A stretch of 34,630 nucleotides of DNA from Bacteroidales bacterium UBA3764 (GCA_002371115.1 DFFY01000083.1:1-34630), one strand, 5' to 3'. Counted from the stretch's first letter, positions 23,604-30,841 are shown. The notes: generated by a model not told the origin, from the sequence alone. Program-made: numbers and translations.

Positions 23604-25355
23604 ATGGAAAGAAGAACGCGCGTCAGATTCGCTCCGTCTCCCACCGGCCCGTTGCACATGGGCGGTGTGCGTACGGCCCTGTACAATTACCTGTATGCCA
23701 AGCAGAAGGGCGGTGATTTCATTATCCGTATAGAGGATACGGACTCCCACCGCTTTGTGCCCGGGGCGGAACAGTATATCATTGAAGCCCTGAACTGGTG
23801 CGGGATTATCCCGGACGAGGGTGTGGACGAGAACGGCAAGGTGGTGGAAACCGCATCCGCCAAGCATCCGCATGCCCCGTACCGCCAAAGCCAGCGCCGG
23901 CCCATTTACCGGCAGTATGCGGAGCAGCTGGTAGCCGCCGGCTGGGCCTATTACGCCTTTGACTCTGCCGATGAACTGAACGAGCGCCGCGCCGCTGCGG
24001 AAGCTGCCAAGGACACCTTCATGTACAATGCCGCTACCCGTGGCAGCCTGCGCAACTCCCTCACGCTGCCGGAAGACGAAGTGAAGCGCCTCCTGGAAAC
24101 CACCACGGACTGGACCATCCGCTTCAAGATGCCCCTGGGCCGCATTGTAAAGATGGACGACCTCATCCGCGGCCACGTGGAAGTGAATACGGACACCCTG
24201 GACGACAAAGTGCTCTGGAAACGGGCCGATGAACTCCCTACCTATCACCTGGCCAATATTGTGGACGACCACCTGATGGAAATCACGGAGGTAATCCGCG
24301 GCGAGGAATGGCTGCCGTCGTTGCCCCTTCACTACCTGCTGTACGAGGCCTTCGGCTGGACGGACACCATGCCGCGCTTTGCACACCTGTCGCTGCTCCT
24401 GAAGCCTGTCGGCAACGGAAAACTGTCCAAACGGGACGGTGACAAACTGGGCTTCCCGGTGTTCCCGCTGGCCTGGAAAAACCCGGAGACCGGGGAAATG
24501 TCCCACGGCTACCGCGAGGACGGCTATTTCCCGGAGGCCTTCGTAAACCTGCTGGCCATGCTGGGCTGGAATCCCGGCGACGACCGCGAACTGTTCACCC
24601 TGCCGGAACTGGTGCAGGCTTTCTCGCTGGACAAGGTGCAAAAGGCCGGTGCCAAGTTCAACCCGGACAAGGCCAAGTGGTACAACAAGGAATACCTGCG
24701 CAAGAAAACCACGCAGGAACTGACGGAATGCTTCATTCCCGTGCTGGAAAGCCACGGCATCAAGGTGGTGGACTGCCCTTGCAACGCCCTCACCGCCGGT
24801 GCGCAGTTTGAAGGTTTTGGGGCCGATTTCACCAACCACATCTTCACGCGTGAGTACGTGGAAGCCGTGGTGGAGTTGGTAAAGGAGCGCGGCACGTTTG
24901 TGGCCGATTTCTGGGACATCGCCGCATATCTCTTTGTGGCACCCGAGCAGTTTGAGGCGTTTGGTATCAAGGCCGGCGCCGGTCTGCCCACCAAGCCTGT
25001 GGACCCGAACCGTCCCGTGGATCCGCGCGCCAAGGTGTATGACGATGCCGCCACCGCTCCCTTCCTGGCCAAGGATGCGGACAAGTTCTGGAACGCGGAC
25101 AACGCCGCCCTCTGCCAGGAGGTCTGCCGCTACATCTGCCAGGAGTACAAGGGTGCCATCGATACGCCCGTACTGGAAGGCGTGCTGGAAGAATACATCA
25201 AAGGCAGGGAGTGGCCCATGGGCAAGGTGATGAACACCCTTCGCCTGGCCCTCACCGGTGCCGCCAGCGGCCTGGGCATCGCCGCCATCCTCTCCTTTAT
25301 CGGCCGGGCGGAATTTGCCCGCCGTATGGCCTTTGTCGCCCAGCGACTGGGATAG
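23604..25355 (+). CDS. gltX: Glutamyl-tRNA synthetase
   Basis: A 583-residue class I aminoacyl-tRNA synthetase charging tRNA-Glu. The HIGH-type motif is PSPTGPLHMGG, the KMSKS-type motif is GKLSKRDGDKLGF, and DELPTYHLANIVDDHLM is characteristic of GltX. It is longer than the roughly 505 residues usual in Bacteroidetes. The extra length lies mainly in the anticodon-binding half, including a Pro-rich insert (GLPTKPVDPNRPVDPRAK). ATG 23604 (MERRTRVRFAPSPTG) is the natural start, 20 bp after a -7 box. Its last codons (AQRLG, TAG) are near-identical to those of folP because both run into the same repeat. Confidence 0.96.
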   Translation: MERRTRVRFAPSPTGPLHMGGVRTALYNYLYAKQKGGDFIIRIEDTDSHRFVPGAEQYIIEALNWCGIIPDEGVDENGKVVETASAKHPHAPYRQSQRRPIYRQYAEQLVAAGWAYYAFDSADELNERRAAAEAAKDTFMYNAATRGSLRNSLTLPEDEVKRLLETTTDWTIRFKMPLGRIVKMDDLIRGHVEVNTDTLDDKVLWKRADELPTYHLANIVDDHLMEITEVIRGEEWLPSLPLHYLLYEAFGWTDTMPRFAHLSLLLKPVGNGKLSKRDGDKLGFPVFPLAWKNPETGEMSHGYREDGYFPEAFVNLLAMLGWNPGDDRELFTLPELVQAFSLDKVQKAGAKFNPDKAKWYNKEYLRKKTTQELTECFIPVLESHGIKVVDCPCNALTAGAQFEGFGADFTNHIFTREYVEAVVELVKERGTFVADFWDIAAYLFVAPEQFEAFGIKAGAGLPTKPVDPNRPVDPRAKVYDDAATAPFLAKDADKFWNADNAALCQEVCRYICQEYKGAIDTPVLEGVLEEYIKGREWPMGKVMNTLRLALTGAASGLGIAAILSFIGRAEFARRMAFVAQRLG

Positions 25356-25363
25356 CCTTTCCG

Positions 25364-25474
25364 CATAGCACAAGCCCCCGCACAAGAACGACGTCTTTTG
25401 TGCGGGGGCTTATGCTATCGCTTCACCGGGCGCTCAAAATCGGCCCAAAGCGTGCGGGAGGGTGTGCCCGTGGC
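25364..25474 (+). repeat. 111-bp hairpin element, copy B (left flank of the RAYT gene)
   Basis: Same length as copies A and C; 109/111 identical to copy C. Stem: ATAGCA (25365-25370) with TGCTAT (25413-25418) and AAGCCCCCGCACAA (25372-25385) with its complement (25398-25411), 20 bp with one C/A mismatch and a 12-nt loop. Similarity to copy A continues leftwards to 25338, into the gltX stop and last codons, but stops at 25474, 10 bp from the RAYT stop. Confidence 0.88.
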
Positions 25475-25483
25475 GGGAGCGTG

Positions 25484-26416
25484 CTACGCAAGGGCTCTGT
25501 TTCTCCCGACATCCTTGGAATTGAGCGACTGCGTTATGATATGCTCAGGAATGCGCAACCGCGTGCTCAAGTCTTTCACCGGGATGCGGTAACGATTGTG
25601 TAATTCCACCGCCAGGCGACATTTGTCCTGCTCGGTCAGTTTGCTATAACTCTTATCCGGGAACATTCTTCTTGCTGTCTGGAACATTACATCTTGCACT
25701 TCCTCCTGAGAGAATGACATTTCCTCCTCCAGCGCATTGGAAATGGAGACATACGATTCGTAGTCTTTCACCAGGCGTGTCATGTACTCTTTGGGAGAGC
25801 GGAAAAGACTAAGTACCTTTTCAACATTCACGAAACTGGCAGGCAGAATCCCCAGCGCGGGATGAATCTCCCACTGTGGAGGAAAGGTTTCCCGGCTGCC
25901 GGTCAGGCGCCGGACCTCACGTGTACTCATCTGCCCCACAGGTGTGCCCCGAATGATATTCACGAATTGGTTGAAGATAAGATAACTGCTTCCCCACAGG
26001 TGTGCGCCGGGAAGACAAAAGCCCTTCTCATAAGGATTTCGGGCCAAGTAAAGGATGTTCCGCCGCAAGGCTTCGGGCGTGTCGATAGGAATCAGCTTGA
26101 AGTCGTATTCCCGAGACAGTTGTCGGCAACCGTCCTGGCCTAACATAAGATTGAGCCGCTGTTTCAGGAAGCCAAAAATATCGACACAAACACTTCCTGT
26201 GGCGCTCAGGACAATGTGTAAGTGATTGGGCATCAACTCATAGGCATAGATAACCACATCGTATTTCAACGAGGCTAAAGCAATGGCCGCTACGCCAATT
26301 CTGGATTGTTCCGGATTTTGAAAGATTTGCCCCTCTTTCCATCCGTCCGTACACAAATGATAATACCCTTTTTTCCAGGAACGATATTCCTGATGTCTTT
26401 TTTGTTTCGTATCCAT
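25484..26416 (-). CDS. REP-associated tyrosine transposase (RAYT; Y1/IS200-like HUH family)
   Basis: A 310-residue single-domain HUH nuclease with a long C-terminal extension. The metal-binding motif is MPNHLHIVL (H65-x-H67), and the probable nucleophile is Y123 in ILYLARNPYEKGF. The N-terminal WKKGYYHLCTDG resembles the start of TnpA-REP proteins. Beyond about residue 170 there is extra helical sequence with a likely helix-turn-helix near the end (VKDLSTRLRIPEHIITQSL). RAYTs are single-copy host-domesticated relatives of IS200 transposases associated with REP/BIME repeats. Here direct copies of a 111-bp hairpin element flank the gene on both sides. It is more AT-rich than its neighbours, suggesting separate origin. 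Confidence 0.85.
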   Translation of the reverse strand: MDTKQKRHQEYRSWKKGYYHLCTDGWKEGQIFQNPEQSRIGVAAIALASLKYDVVIYAYELMPNHLHIVLSATGSVCVDIFGFLKQRLNLMLGQDGCRQLSREYDFKLIPIDTPEALRRNILYLARNPYEKGFCLPGAHLWGSSYLIFNQFVNIIRGTPVGQMSTREVRRLTGSRETFPPQWEIHPALGILPASFVNVEKVLSLFRSPKEYMTRLVKDYESYVSISNALEEEMSFSQEEVQDVMFQTARRMFPDKSYSKLTEQDKCRLAVELHNRYRIPVKDLSTRLRIPEHIITQSLNSKDVGRNRALA

Positions 26417-26709
26417 AAATCACTCACTCTTTTCTGCAAAATGCATAGAAGATTTCCGAGAAAAAAGAGTATGAAAAAATATTCTGGCACAATCCCCTTT
26501 TCACGCATCTGGAATGCATGGTAGTGAAATATTTTGGCCTACTCCAAAATATTATTATACTCACCACGAACTGACAAAGGACAAAAACGGGTGCTAAAAG
26601 CCGTATTGTCACTTTGATTATGACGCTCTTCTACGTGCTTGGCTCAAAGATTCCTAAAAAAGACGAGTAGGTTGAATGTTCAGGGAATAGGATAAATCCT
26701 CTCCCGTTT
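26417..26709. other. AT-rich upstream region of the RAYT gene
   Basis: No credible gene. It contains a perfect hairpin at about 26527-26552 (AATATTTTGG, CCTACT loop, CCAAAATATT) and, read on the - strand, related motifs GCCAAAATATTTCACT and GCCAGAATATTTTTTC about 40 bp apart. I find no TAnnTTTG box for the RAYT. The base composition contrasts with the surrounding GC-rich DNA. It may hold recognition structures or the promoter of the RAYT module. Confidence 0.4.
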
Positions 26710-26820
26710 CATAGCACAAGCCCCCGCACAAGAACGACGTCTTTTGTGCGGGGGCTTATGCTATCGCTTCACCAGGCGCTCAAAATCGGCCCAAAGCGTG
26801 CGGGAGAGTGTGCCCGTGGC
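26710..26820 (+). repeat. 111-bp hairpin element, copy C (right flank of the RAYT gene)
   Basis: Direct repeat of copy B (two substitutions, no indels) and the closest relative of copy A (three substitutions). Unlike B, it shares about 8 more bases with A on its right side (to 26828, 7/8 identical). On its left only a weak trace of the A/B flank is visible. It lies 72 bp beyond the 3' end of the divIC-like gene, whose transcript reads toward it. Confidence 0.85.
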
Positions 26821-26892
26821 CGATGGGACGCCCGCCGGGCAGAATGAAAGACCTGGCAACGGGCAGGGAAGGCGGCCGACCAGGAAGAAGGG
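26821..26892. other. Short spacer between copy C and the DivIC-like gene
   Basis: GC-rich, with a GCCCG/CGGGC palindrome near 26830-26840; no gene or promoter signal seen. Confidence 0.3.
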
Positions 26893-27219
26893 TTATTCCA
26901 GGATATAAACGTCGTCCCCGGGAGAGGCGAAGTGGTAGGTGTCACGCGCGAAAGATTCCAGGGAATCGCGGTTGTTGCGCAGGGCGTCTATCTCATGCTC
27001 CATGGCGTCTATCTCGCTCTGGAGGCGGGCCATTTCCTTTTCCTGCGCTTTTACCTCCACGCTGGCCCGGATCCAGTTGAGAACGCTGTTATGGGCAAAA
27101 AACAGGAGCCACAAGGCCACCACGGTTGTTACCACGATGACAAAGGGCAAAAGGTAATTGTGGTCGCTGCGTTTGAGCCAGGCCCAGCGGTCTTTCTTGA
27201 TAGGGGCTTCCTCTTCCAT
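26893..27219 (-). CDS. Septum formation initiator, FtsB/DivIC family
   Basis: A 108-residue bitopic membrane protein. A basic/aromatic cytoplasmic N-terminus (MEEEAPIKKDRWAWLKRSD) is followed by one transmembrane helix (YLLPFVIVVTTVVALWLLFF, about 22-41) and a coiled coil (KEMARLQSEIDAMEHEIDAL). The end has the family pattern (DSLESFARDTYHFASPGDDVYIL). FtsB/DivIC pairs with FtsL and FtsQ, so this gene complements the dcw cluster 5 kb away. The frame opens earlier, but ATG 27219 gives the right topology and lies 4 bp after the CPBP stop. It is last in a three-gene operon. Confidence 0.85.
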   Translation of the reverse strand: MEEEAPIKKDRWAWLKRSDHNYLLPFVIVVTTVVALWLLFFAHNSVLNWIRASVEVKAQEKEMARLQSEIDAMEHEIDALRNNRDSLESFARDTYHFASPGDDVYILE

Positions 27220-27223
27220 AAAC

Positions 27224-28138
27224 TTACAGGATAACAGTGTCGATATTTCCCCGTTTCTGTTCCAACGGGATACGGCTGAACGCCCAGATACAGGCGCAGA
27301 ACAGCGCCAGCCCGCCCGCATACACGAGGGCATAAGTCCCCAGTGGCATCATGTCTATCCAGAAATCCGCCTCCTGCAGGGAAGGAACCTGAGAGAGGAT
27401 GACGGAAGTTCCGTTGTTCACAAAATGGATGAGCATGGTAAACCACAGACTACCCGTCTTGTAGTAAACATATCCCATGACCACACCGATGATGAAGGCA
27501 TTCAGCGCCTGCCAGGGATTCATGTGGATGAGGGCGAAGAAAAGGGCGCTCACCACTATGGCCCATGCGGGTTTCATCCGGGTGAGCAGACCACGCAGCA
27601 CCATGCCCCGGCACAGCCACTCCTCAAAGACAGGAGCAAAGACGGCCACCAGCAGGAAACTGCTCCAGAAAGGGCCGGCAGTAAGCTGCTTCATCAGATT
27701 CACGATGAGGTCATAGAAGGACTGCATGCCGGGCGTGAGCGTGGTAAGCTTGAAGTTGCAGTAATTGGGCAGGTCTGCGACAATCATGGTGGCAAAGGAC
27801 AGACCGATGGTAATAAGGACCGCCTGCCAGGCTTTAAACGGGCCGAAATGACTGGAACTCAGCTTATAGCCGGTCTCGAACAGACTGTTGCGCTGGCTCT
27901 GCTGACCGGCGTAGATCATGGCCGGGACAAACGACAGCGGATAGACCACCAGCATGGCATATTTCTGCACCACGTCCTGGGGGACGAAAGCGCCAAAGAC
28001 AGCCTCCACAACACCGCCCAGAAGGTTCCCGAGCAGAAACCAGCCCAGCAGGCCGAACATGCCCTTCACGCCCGGCACATACCAGGCGTGAGAGGCATAC
28101 AGGCTGTAATTATTGACCTTTCTGGCAAAGAACTGCAT
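27224..28138 (-). CDS. CPBP family intramembrane glutamic endopeptidase
   Basis: A 304-residue polytopic membrane protein of the CAAX/bacteriocin-processing (Abi) family. The catalytic motifs are EEWLCR (E172/E173 and R177), FFALIH (H205) and LIHFVNN (H238, N241-242), all within the C-terminal membrane bundle. N-terminal hydrophobic segments lie at about 28-50 and 60-80. Substrates are unknown; relatives act in prenyl-protein processing or peptide resistance. ATG 28138 is chosen because the upstream nucleotidyltransferase stop is at 28140-28142, leaving a 1-bp gap. Confidence 0.87.
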   Translation of the reverse strand: MQFFARKVNNYSLYASHAWYVPGVKGMFGLLGWFLLGNLLGGVVEAVFGAFVPQDVVQKYAMLVVYPLSFVPAMIYAGQQSQRNSLFETGYKLSSSHFGPFKAWQAVLITIGLSFATMIVADLPNYCNFKLTTLTPGMQSFYDLIVNLMKQLTAGPFWSSFLLVAVFAPVFEEWLCRGMVLRGLLTRMKPAWAIVVSALFFALIHMNPWQALNAFIIGVVMGYVYYKTGSLWFTMLIHFVNNGTSVILSQVPSLQEADFWIDMMPLGTYALVYAGGLALFCACIWAFSRIPLEQKRGNIDTVIL

Positions 28139-28139
28139 A

Positions 28140-29072
28140 TCAATACAACGGGCTGGGATAAATACCCTTCTGAACCAGTTCCGCAAACTTGGCCACGACA
28201 CCGGGGCGGTCCTCCTTATAGGTGACACCGAACCAATGTGAAGGAGTGGACAGCACCTCGCAGGCGCCCTTACCGGACTTGACAATCACATCCACGGCAT
28301 ACGGAATGTAGTATTCTTTCTTGGGCTCGGTGATGTGATCCGCAAGGAAGGTCTTGAAAATCTCTGCGCTCTTGGCAAAATAGTCCGGGGTAAAGCCCCA
28401 CATGTTCATGGAGCAGAGGGCTTTGGCATCCAGTTTCACATGGTTTTCTCCGTTCACGGAGTTGTTGCCATAGACCTTTCCGTCTCCCTCACGGGCAATT
28501 TCCAGGTGCTCGGCAATATCCGTCAGGTTACCGTCCTTGTCATAAGAACAGATGCCGCGGGACACGCTGCCGTTCTCGCTGAGGGTGTTCTCCAGTTCAA
28601 AGCCCACAATGCAGTACTGGCCTTCCGTGCCGGCGTGTTTGCGGCACCAATCGCCCAGAATCTTGAAGGACTCCTTGCCGTAGAAGTCGTCACCGTTGAT
28701 GACGGCGAACGGCTCCTGGATTACGTCTGCGGCCATGAGCACGGCGTGGGCGGTTCCCCAAGGCTTTACGCGCTCTTCCGGCACGGTGAAAGGAGCGGGA
28801 ATCTTGTTCAGCTCCTGGGTGACGAAGACGAACTGCAGGGGCTCTCCGTCAACGGTTTTTACGCCGGCGTATTTTTCCTTGACGGCAGCTTCCATCTGGT
28901 CCTTGAAGGACTCGCGGACAATATAGACCACCTTGCCGAATCCGGCTTCCACGGCATCGTGAATGCTATAATCGATGATGGTTTCTCCATGGGGGCCCAG
29001 CCCGTCCATCTGTTTGAGACCGCCGTAACGGCTGCCCATTCCAGCTGCAAGTACAAGTAATGTAGGTTTCAT
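28140..29072 (-). CDS. Sugar-1-phosphate nucleotidyltransferase-like protein
   Basis: A 310-residue NTP_transferase-fold protein. The nucleotide-binding signature LAAGMGSRYGGLKQMDGLG is at residues 6-24, and the acidic metal-binding motif is in VINGDDFYG. Bacteroidetes proteins of this type are often annotated simply as nucleotidyltransferase; the substrate is not evident. It lacks the ordinary GalU motifs, so I give no symbol. Start ATG 29072 (MKPTLLVLAAG) is favoured; ATG 29081 would add three residues. The promoter is a TATATTTG box on the - strand at 29115-29108. It heads the operon with the CPBP and DivIC-like genes. Confidence 0.85.
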   Translation of the reverse strand: MKPTLLVLAAGMGSRYGGLKQMDGLGPHGETIIDYSIHDAVEAGFGKVVYIVRESFKDQMEAAVKEKYAGVKTVDGEPLQFVFVTQELNKIPAPFTVPEERVKPWGTAHAVLMAADVIQEPFAVINGDDFYGKESFKILGDWCRKHAGTEGQYCIVGFELENTLSENGSVSRGICSYDKDGNLTDIAEHLEIAREGDGKVYGNNSVNGENHVKLDAKALCSMNMWGFTPDYFAKSAEIFKTFLADHITEPKKEYYIPYAVDVIVKSGKGACEVLSTPSHWFGVTYKEDRPGVVAKFAELVQKGIYPSPLY

Positions 29073-29107
29073 AGTATTCATTGAATTAGTATTATTCCAT
29101 AGGAATA

Positions 29108-29115
29108 CAAATATA
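29108..29115 (-). promoter_or_regulatory. -7 box of the nucleotidyltransferase operon
   Basis: TATATTTG on the - strand matches TAnnTTTG, 35 bp before the ATG. The nearest suitable TTTG upstream (rc of 29140-29143) is in the terminal inverted repeat of the IS, 24 bp away. Confidence 0.55.
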
Positions 29116-29127
29116 CTCAAAAAAATT

Positions 29128-30228
29128 CTAAGTACATGACAAAAAATCAAACACATTGATTTTAGTTGGTCTGACCGGATTGAGGAGGGAGTCTGCGATG
29201 AAGTTCAGACCGTACTTGACAAGGCTGATGGCACGCCTCCCATTGTTGAGTATCCTGATGGCCTTGACTTTGAGATTGGCGGCAATGCCAACCAGGTAGG
29301 CCCAGGTGTAAGCTATAATGACAACCCCGAAGAGTTGCTCAATACGATTGATATGAATCATATGCGTATCCTCAATATTGAACCCGCTGGATTTCAGGCC
29401 CTTGAACATCGTTTCAATGGTCCATCTTTCCTTGTAAGCCGGGAGGGCTTCCTCCGGGCGGCAGAAGGAAACGAGAATCTGAGGCTCGGGCTTTCCGGTC
29501 TTGTCCTTGATGACAGCACCGGCCAGATAGCAGAGCTCTCCGCAGACACGATAGATACGGTACAGGATGCGTTCTTCCCCGTGTTTGAGATTGACGAAGA
29601 TATGCTGCGCACGTATCTTTCTACCTGTTCTGGGATCTTCCACCCAGAAGTTGTCGCGGATGCGGATATGGTATTGGATAGCACTGTCGTTAAGCCATTT
29701 GAACCATTCGTTACCGACGAACTCCCTGTCTGCGACCAGACATTTGATGCTGTCGCGTCCAAACAATCGAATGAACCGCTCCATGATATTGATTCGCTCC
29801 TTGCAGTTGGAGTTCCCGCGTTTGGGCAGGAGCCTGAACAGGATTGGGAACGACATATGATCATACGCTATGCCCAGTACTAACACGTTGATATTCACCT
29901 CTCCGAACTTCCAGTTCGTGCGGTCCATTGTAAGTGTGTATGGTCCGTCGAACGGGATGCGCGACTTCAGGTACCTGGCTACGGCATCCAGGTCCAGGAC
30001 CATCTGCGCCATGAAGCGCTGGATGCGCCGGAAGCTTGACTCCCTGGAGGTCTTGTTGTCAAACGCCGCTGCCAGTTTTGACAGGCAGACCGTCTGCACG
30101 GTGCAGAGCGCTCCGAGCAGCATGGAAAGGCATTTGATGTGGGCAAGATTCATAGAAGACTTGAATATCGGTAGGATTACTGGGAAAATTTCACTACTTT
30201 TGTGCGAGACCTTGGTGTTTCGTAACAT
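29128..30228 (-). CDS. IS4-family DDE transposase
   Basis: A 366-residue RNase H-fold transposase. The catalytic triad is D102 (TMDRTNWKFG), D167 (LVADREFVG) and E272. The E lies in a perfect IS4 signature Y265-x2-R268-x3-E272-x6-K279 (YKERWTIETMFKGLK). The N-terminal region (FRRIQRFMAQ) is typical of the family. The ATG at 30228 follows a TATATTTG -7 box on the - strand (30290-30283), giving a leader of about 50 nt; an internal ATG at residue 26 (MNLAHIKCLS) is a possible alternative. The TAG stop falls within the left inverted repeat. Confidence 0.92.
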   Translation of the reverse strand: MLRNTKVSHKSSEIFPVILPIFKSSMNLAHIKCLSMLLGALCTVQTVCLSKLAAAFDNKTSRESSFRRIQRFMAQMVLDLDAVARYLKSRIPFDGPYTLTMDRTNWKFGEVNINVLVLGIAYDHMSFPILFRLLPKRGNSNCKERINIMERFIRLFGRDSIKCLVADREFVGNEWFKWLNDSAIQYHIRIRDNFWVEDPRTGRKIRAQHIFVNLKHGEERILYRIYRVCGELCYLAGAVIKDKTGKPEPQILVSFCRPEEALPAYKERWTIETMFKGLKSSGFNIEDTHMIHINRIEQLFGVVIIAYTWAYLVGIAANLKVKAIRILNNGRRAISLVKYGLNFIADSLLNPVRPTKINVFDFLSCT

Positions 30229-30345
30229 GGTAATAATGTGGAAGTTATATACCTTAAAGTTACGAAAAATCGAGGTCTTTTACAAATATAATTACTTGAA
30301 AATCAACAAGTTAAGATAATATTTTCAAATTTTGTCATGTGCTAA
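29128..30345 (-). mobile_element. IS4-family insertion sequence, about 1.22 kb
   Basis: A single transposase gene is bordered by imperfect inverted repeats: left TAAGTACATGACAAAA (from 29129) and right, read inward, TTAGCACATGACAAAA (from 30345); about 19 of 24 positions match. Both are flanked by AAAAAAATT (29119-29127 and 30346-30354), a possible 9-bp target duplication, though A-runs make this uncertain. The element sits in a divergent intergenic region that would be roughly 95 bp without it. Both ends look intact, so it may be active. Confidence 0.82.
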
Positions 30346-30357
30346 AAAAAAATTGAC

Positions 30358-30365
30358 TATCTTCG
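30358..30365 (+). promoter_or_regulatory. -7 box before the DUF4293 gene
   Basis: TATCTTCG matches TAnnTTTG with one change, 21 bp before the ATG. The possible -33 TTTG (30331-30334) belongs to the right inverted repeat of the IS, 23 bp upstream. Confidence 0.5.
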
Positions 30366-30386
30366 CAAATCCAAAAGATTTATACT

Positions 30387-30827
30387 ATGTGGCAAAGAAT
30401 ACAAACTTTATATCTGCTCATTTCTGCAGGCCTGCTGGCAGCCCTGTGTTTCAGCACCGCCTACACGGTAACAGACCCGGACGGGATGCTCAGGGTATCC
30501 TACTGGCAGCTGCAAAAGCCCTATTTCGGCATCCTGCTGGGCATTCTCACCGCCATGGTCGCCTTGGCGCTGGTGGTCTATAAATCCCGCATCCTGCAAA
30601 TGCGCCTGGCCGTTCTTTCCGGCATCGTGGCGCTGGGCATGCAGGCTTGGCTGGCCTGGATGTACTTCAGTTTTGAAGGCCCGGTCTTCAGCTGGACGGT
30701 CATCTTCCCGCTCATCGTCTTCCTCTGCAACATGCTGGCCGCCCGCGGGTGCTATCAGGACCAGCTGGTGGTGGAAAGCGCCTACCGCGTACGCGAGCGC
30801 CGCGCGCGCCGCAACAAAAAGAAATAA
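30387..30827 (+). CDS. DUF4293 family membrane protein
   Basis: A 146-residue protein with four predicted membrane helices (about 7-25, 47-68, 72-92, 97-115) and a strongly basic C-terminus (RVRERRARRNKKK). The opening MWQRIQTLYLLISAGLLAAL is the characteristic DUF4293 start in Bacteroidetes; function unknown. It precedes fabK by 24 bp, but fabK has its own -7 box. Confidence 0.8.
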   Translation: MWQRIQTLYLLISAGLLAALCFSTAYTVTDPDGMLRVSYWQLQKPYFGILLGILTAMVALALVVYKSRILQMRLAVLSGIVALGMQAWLAWMYFSFEGPVFSWTVIFPLIVFLCNMLAARGCYQDQLVVESAYRVRERRARRNKKK

Positions 30828-30833
30828 TTTTCG

Positions 30834-30841
30834 TATCTTTG
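30834..30841 (+). promoter_or_regulatory. -7 box of the fabK-fabF-fabZ operon
   Basis: TATCTTTG, perfect match, 10 bp before the fabK ATG; the transcript would have a leader of only a few nt. Confidence 0.65.

Noticed and set aside
22513..26820. Three repeats considered as a CRISPR array
   Set aside because: Unit length (111 bp), irregular spacing of kilobases, inverted orientation of one copy and no cas genes rule this out.
29119..30354. Certain 9-bp target-site duplication for the IS
   Set aside because: AAAAAAATT flanks both ends, but the ends lie in A-runs, so the duplication and the exact IS boundaries remain only probable.
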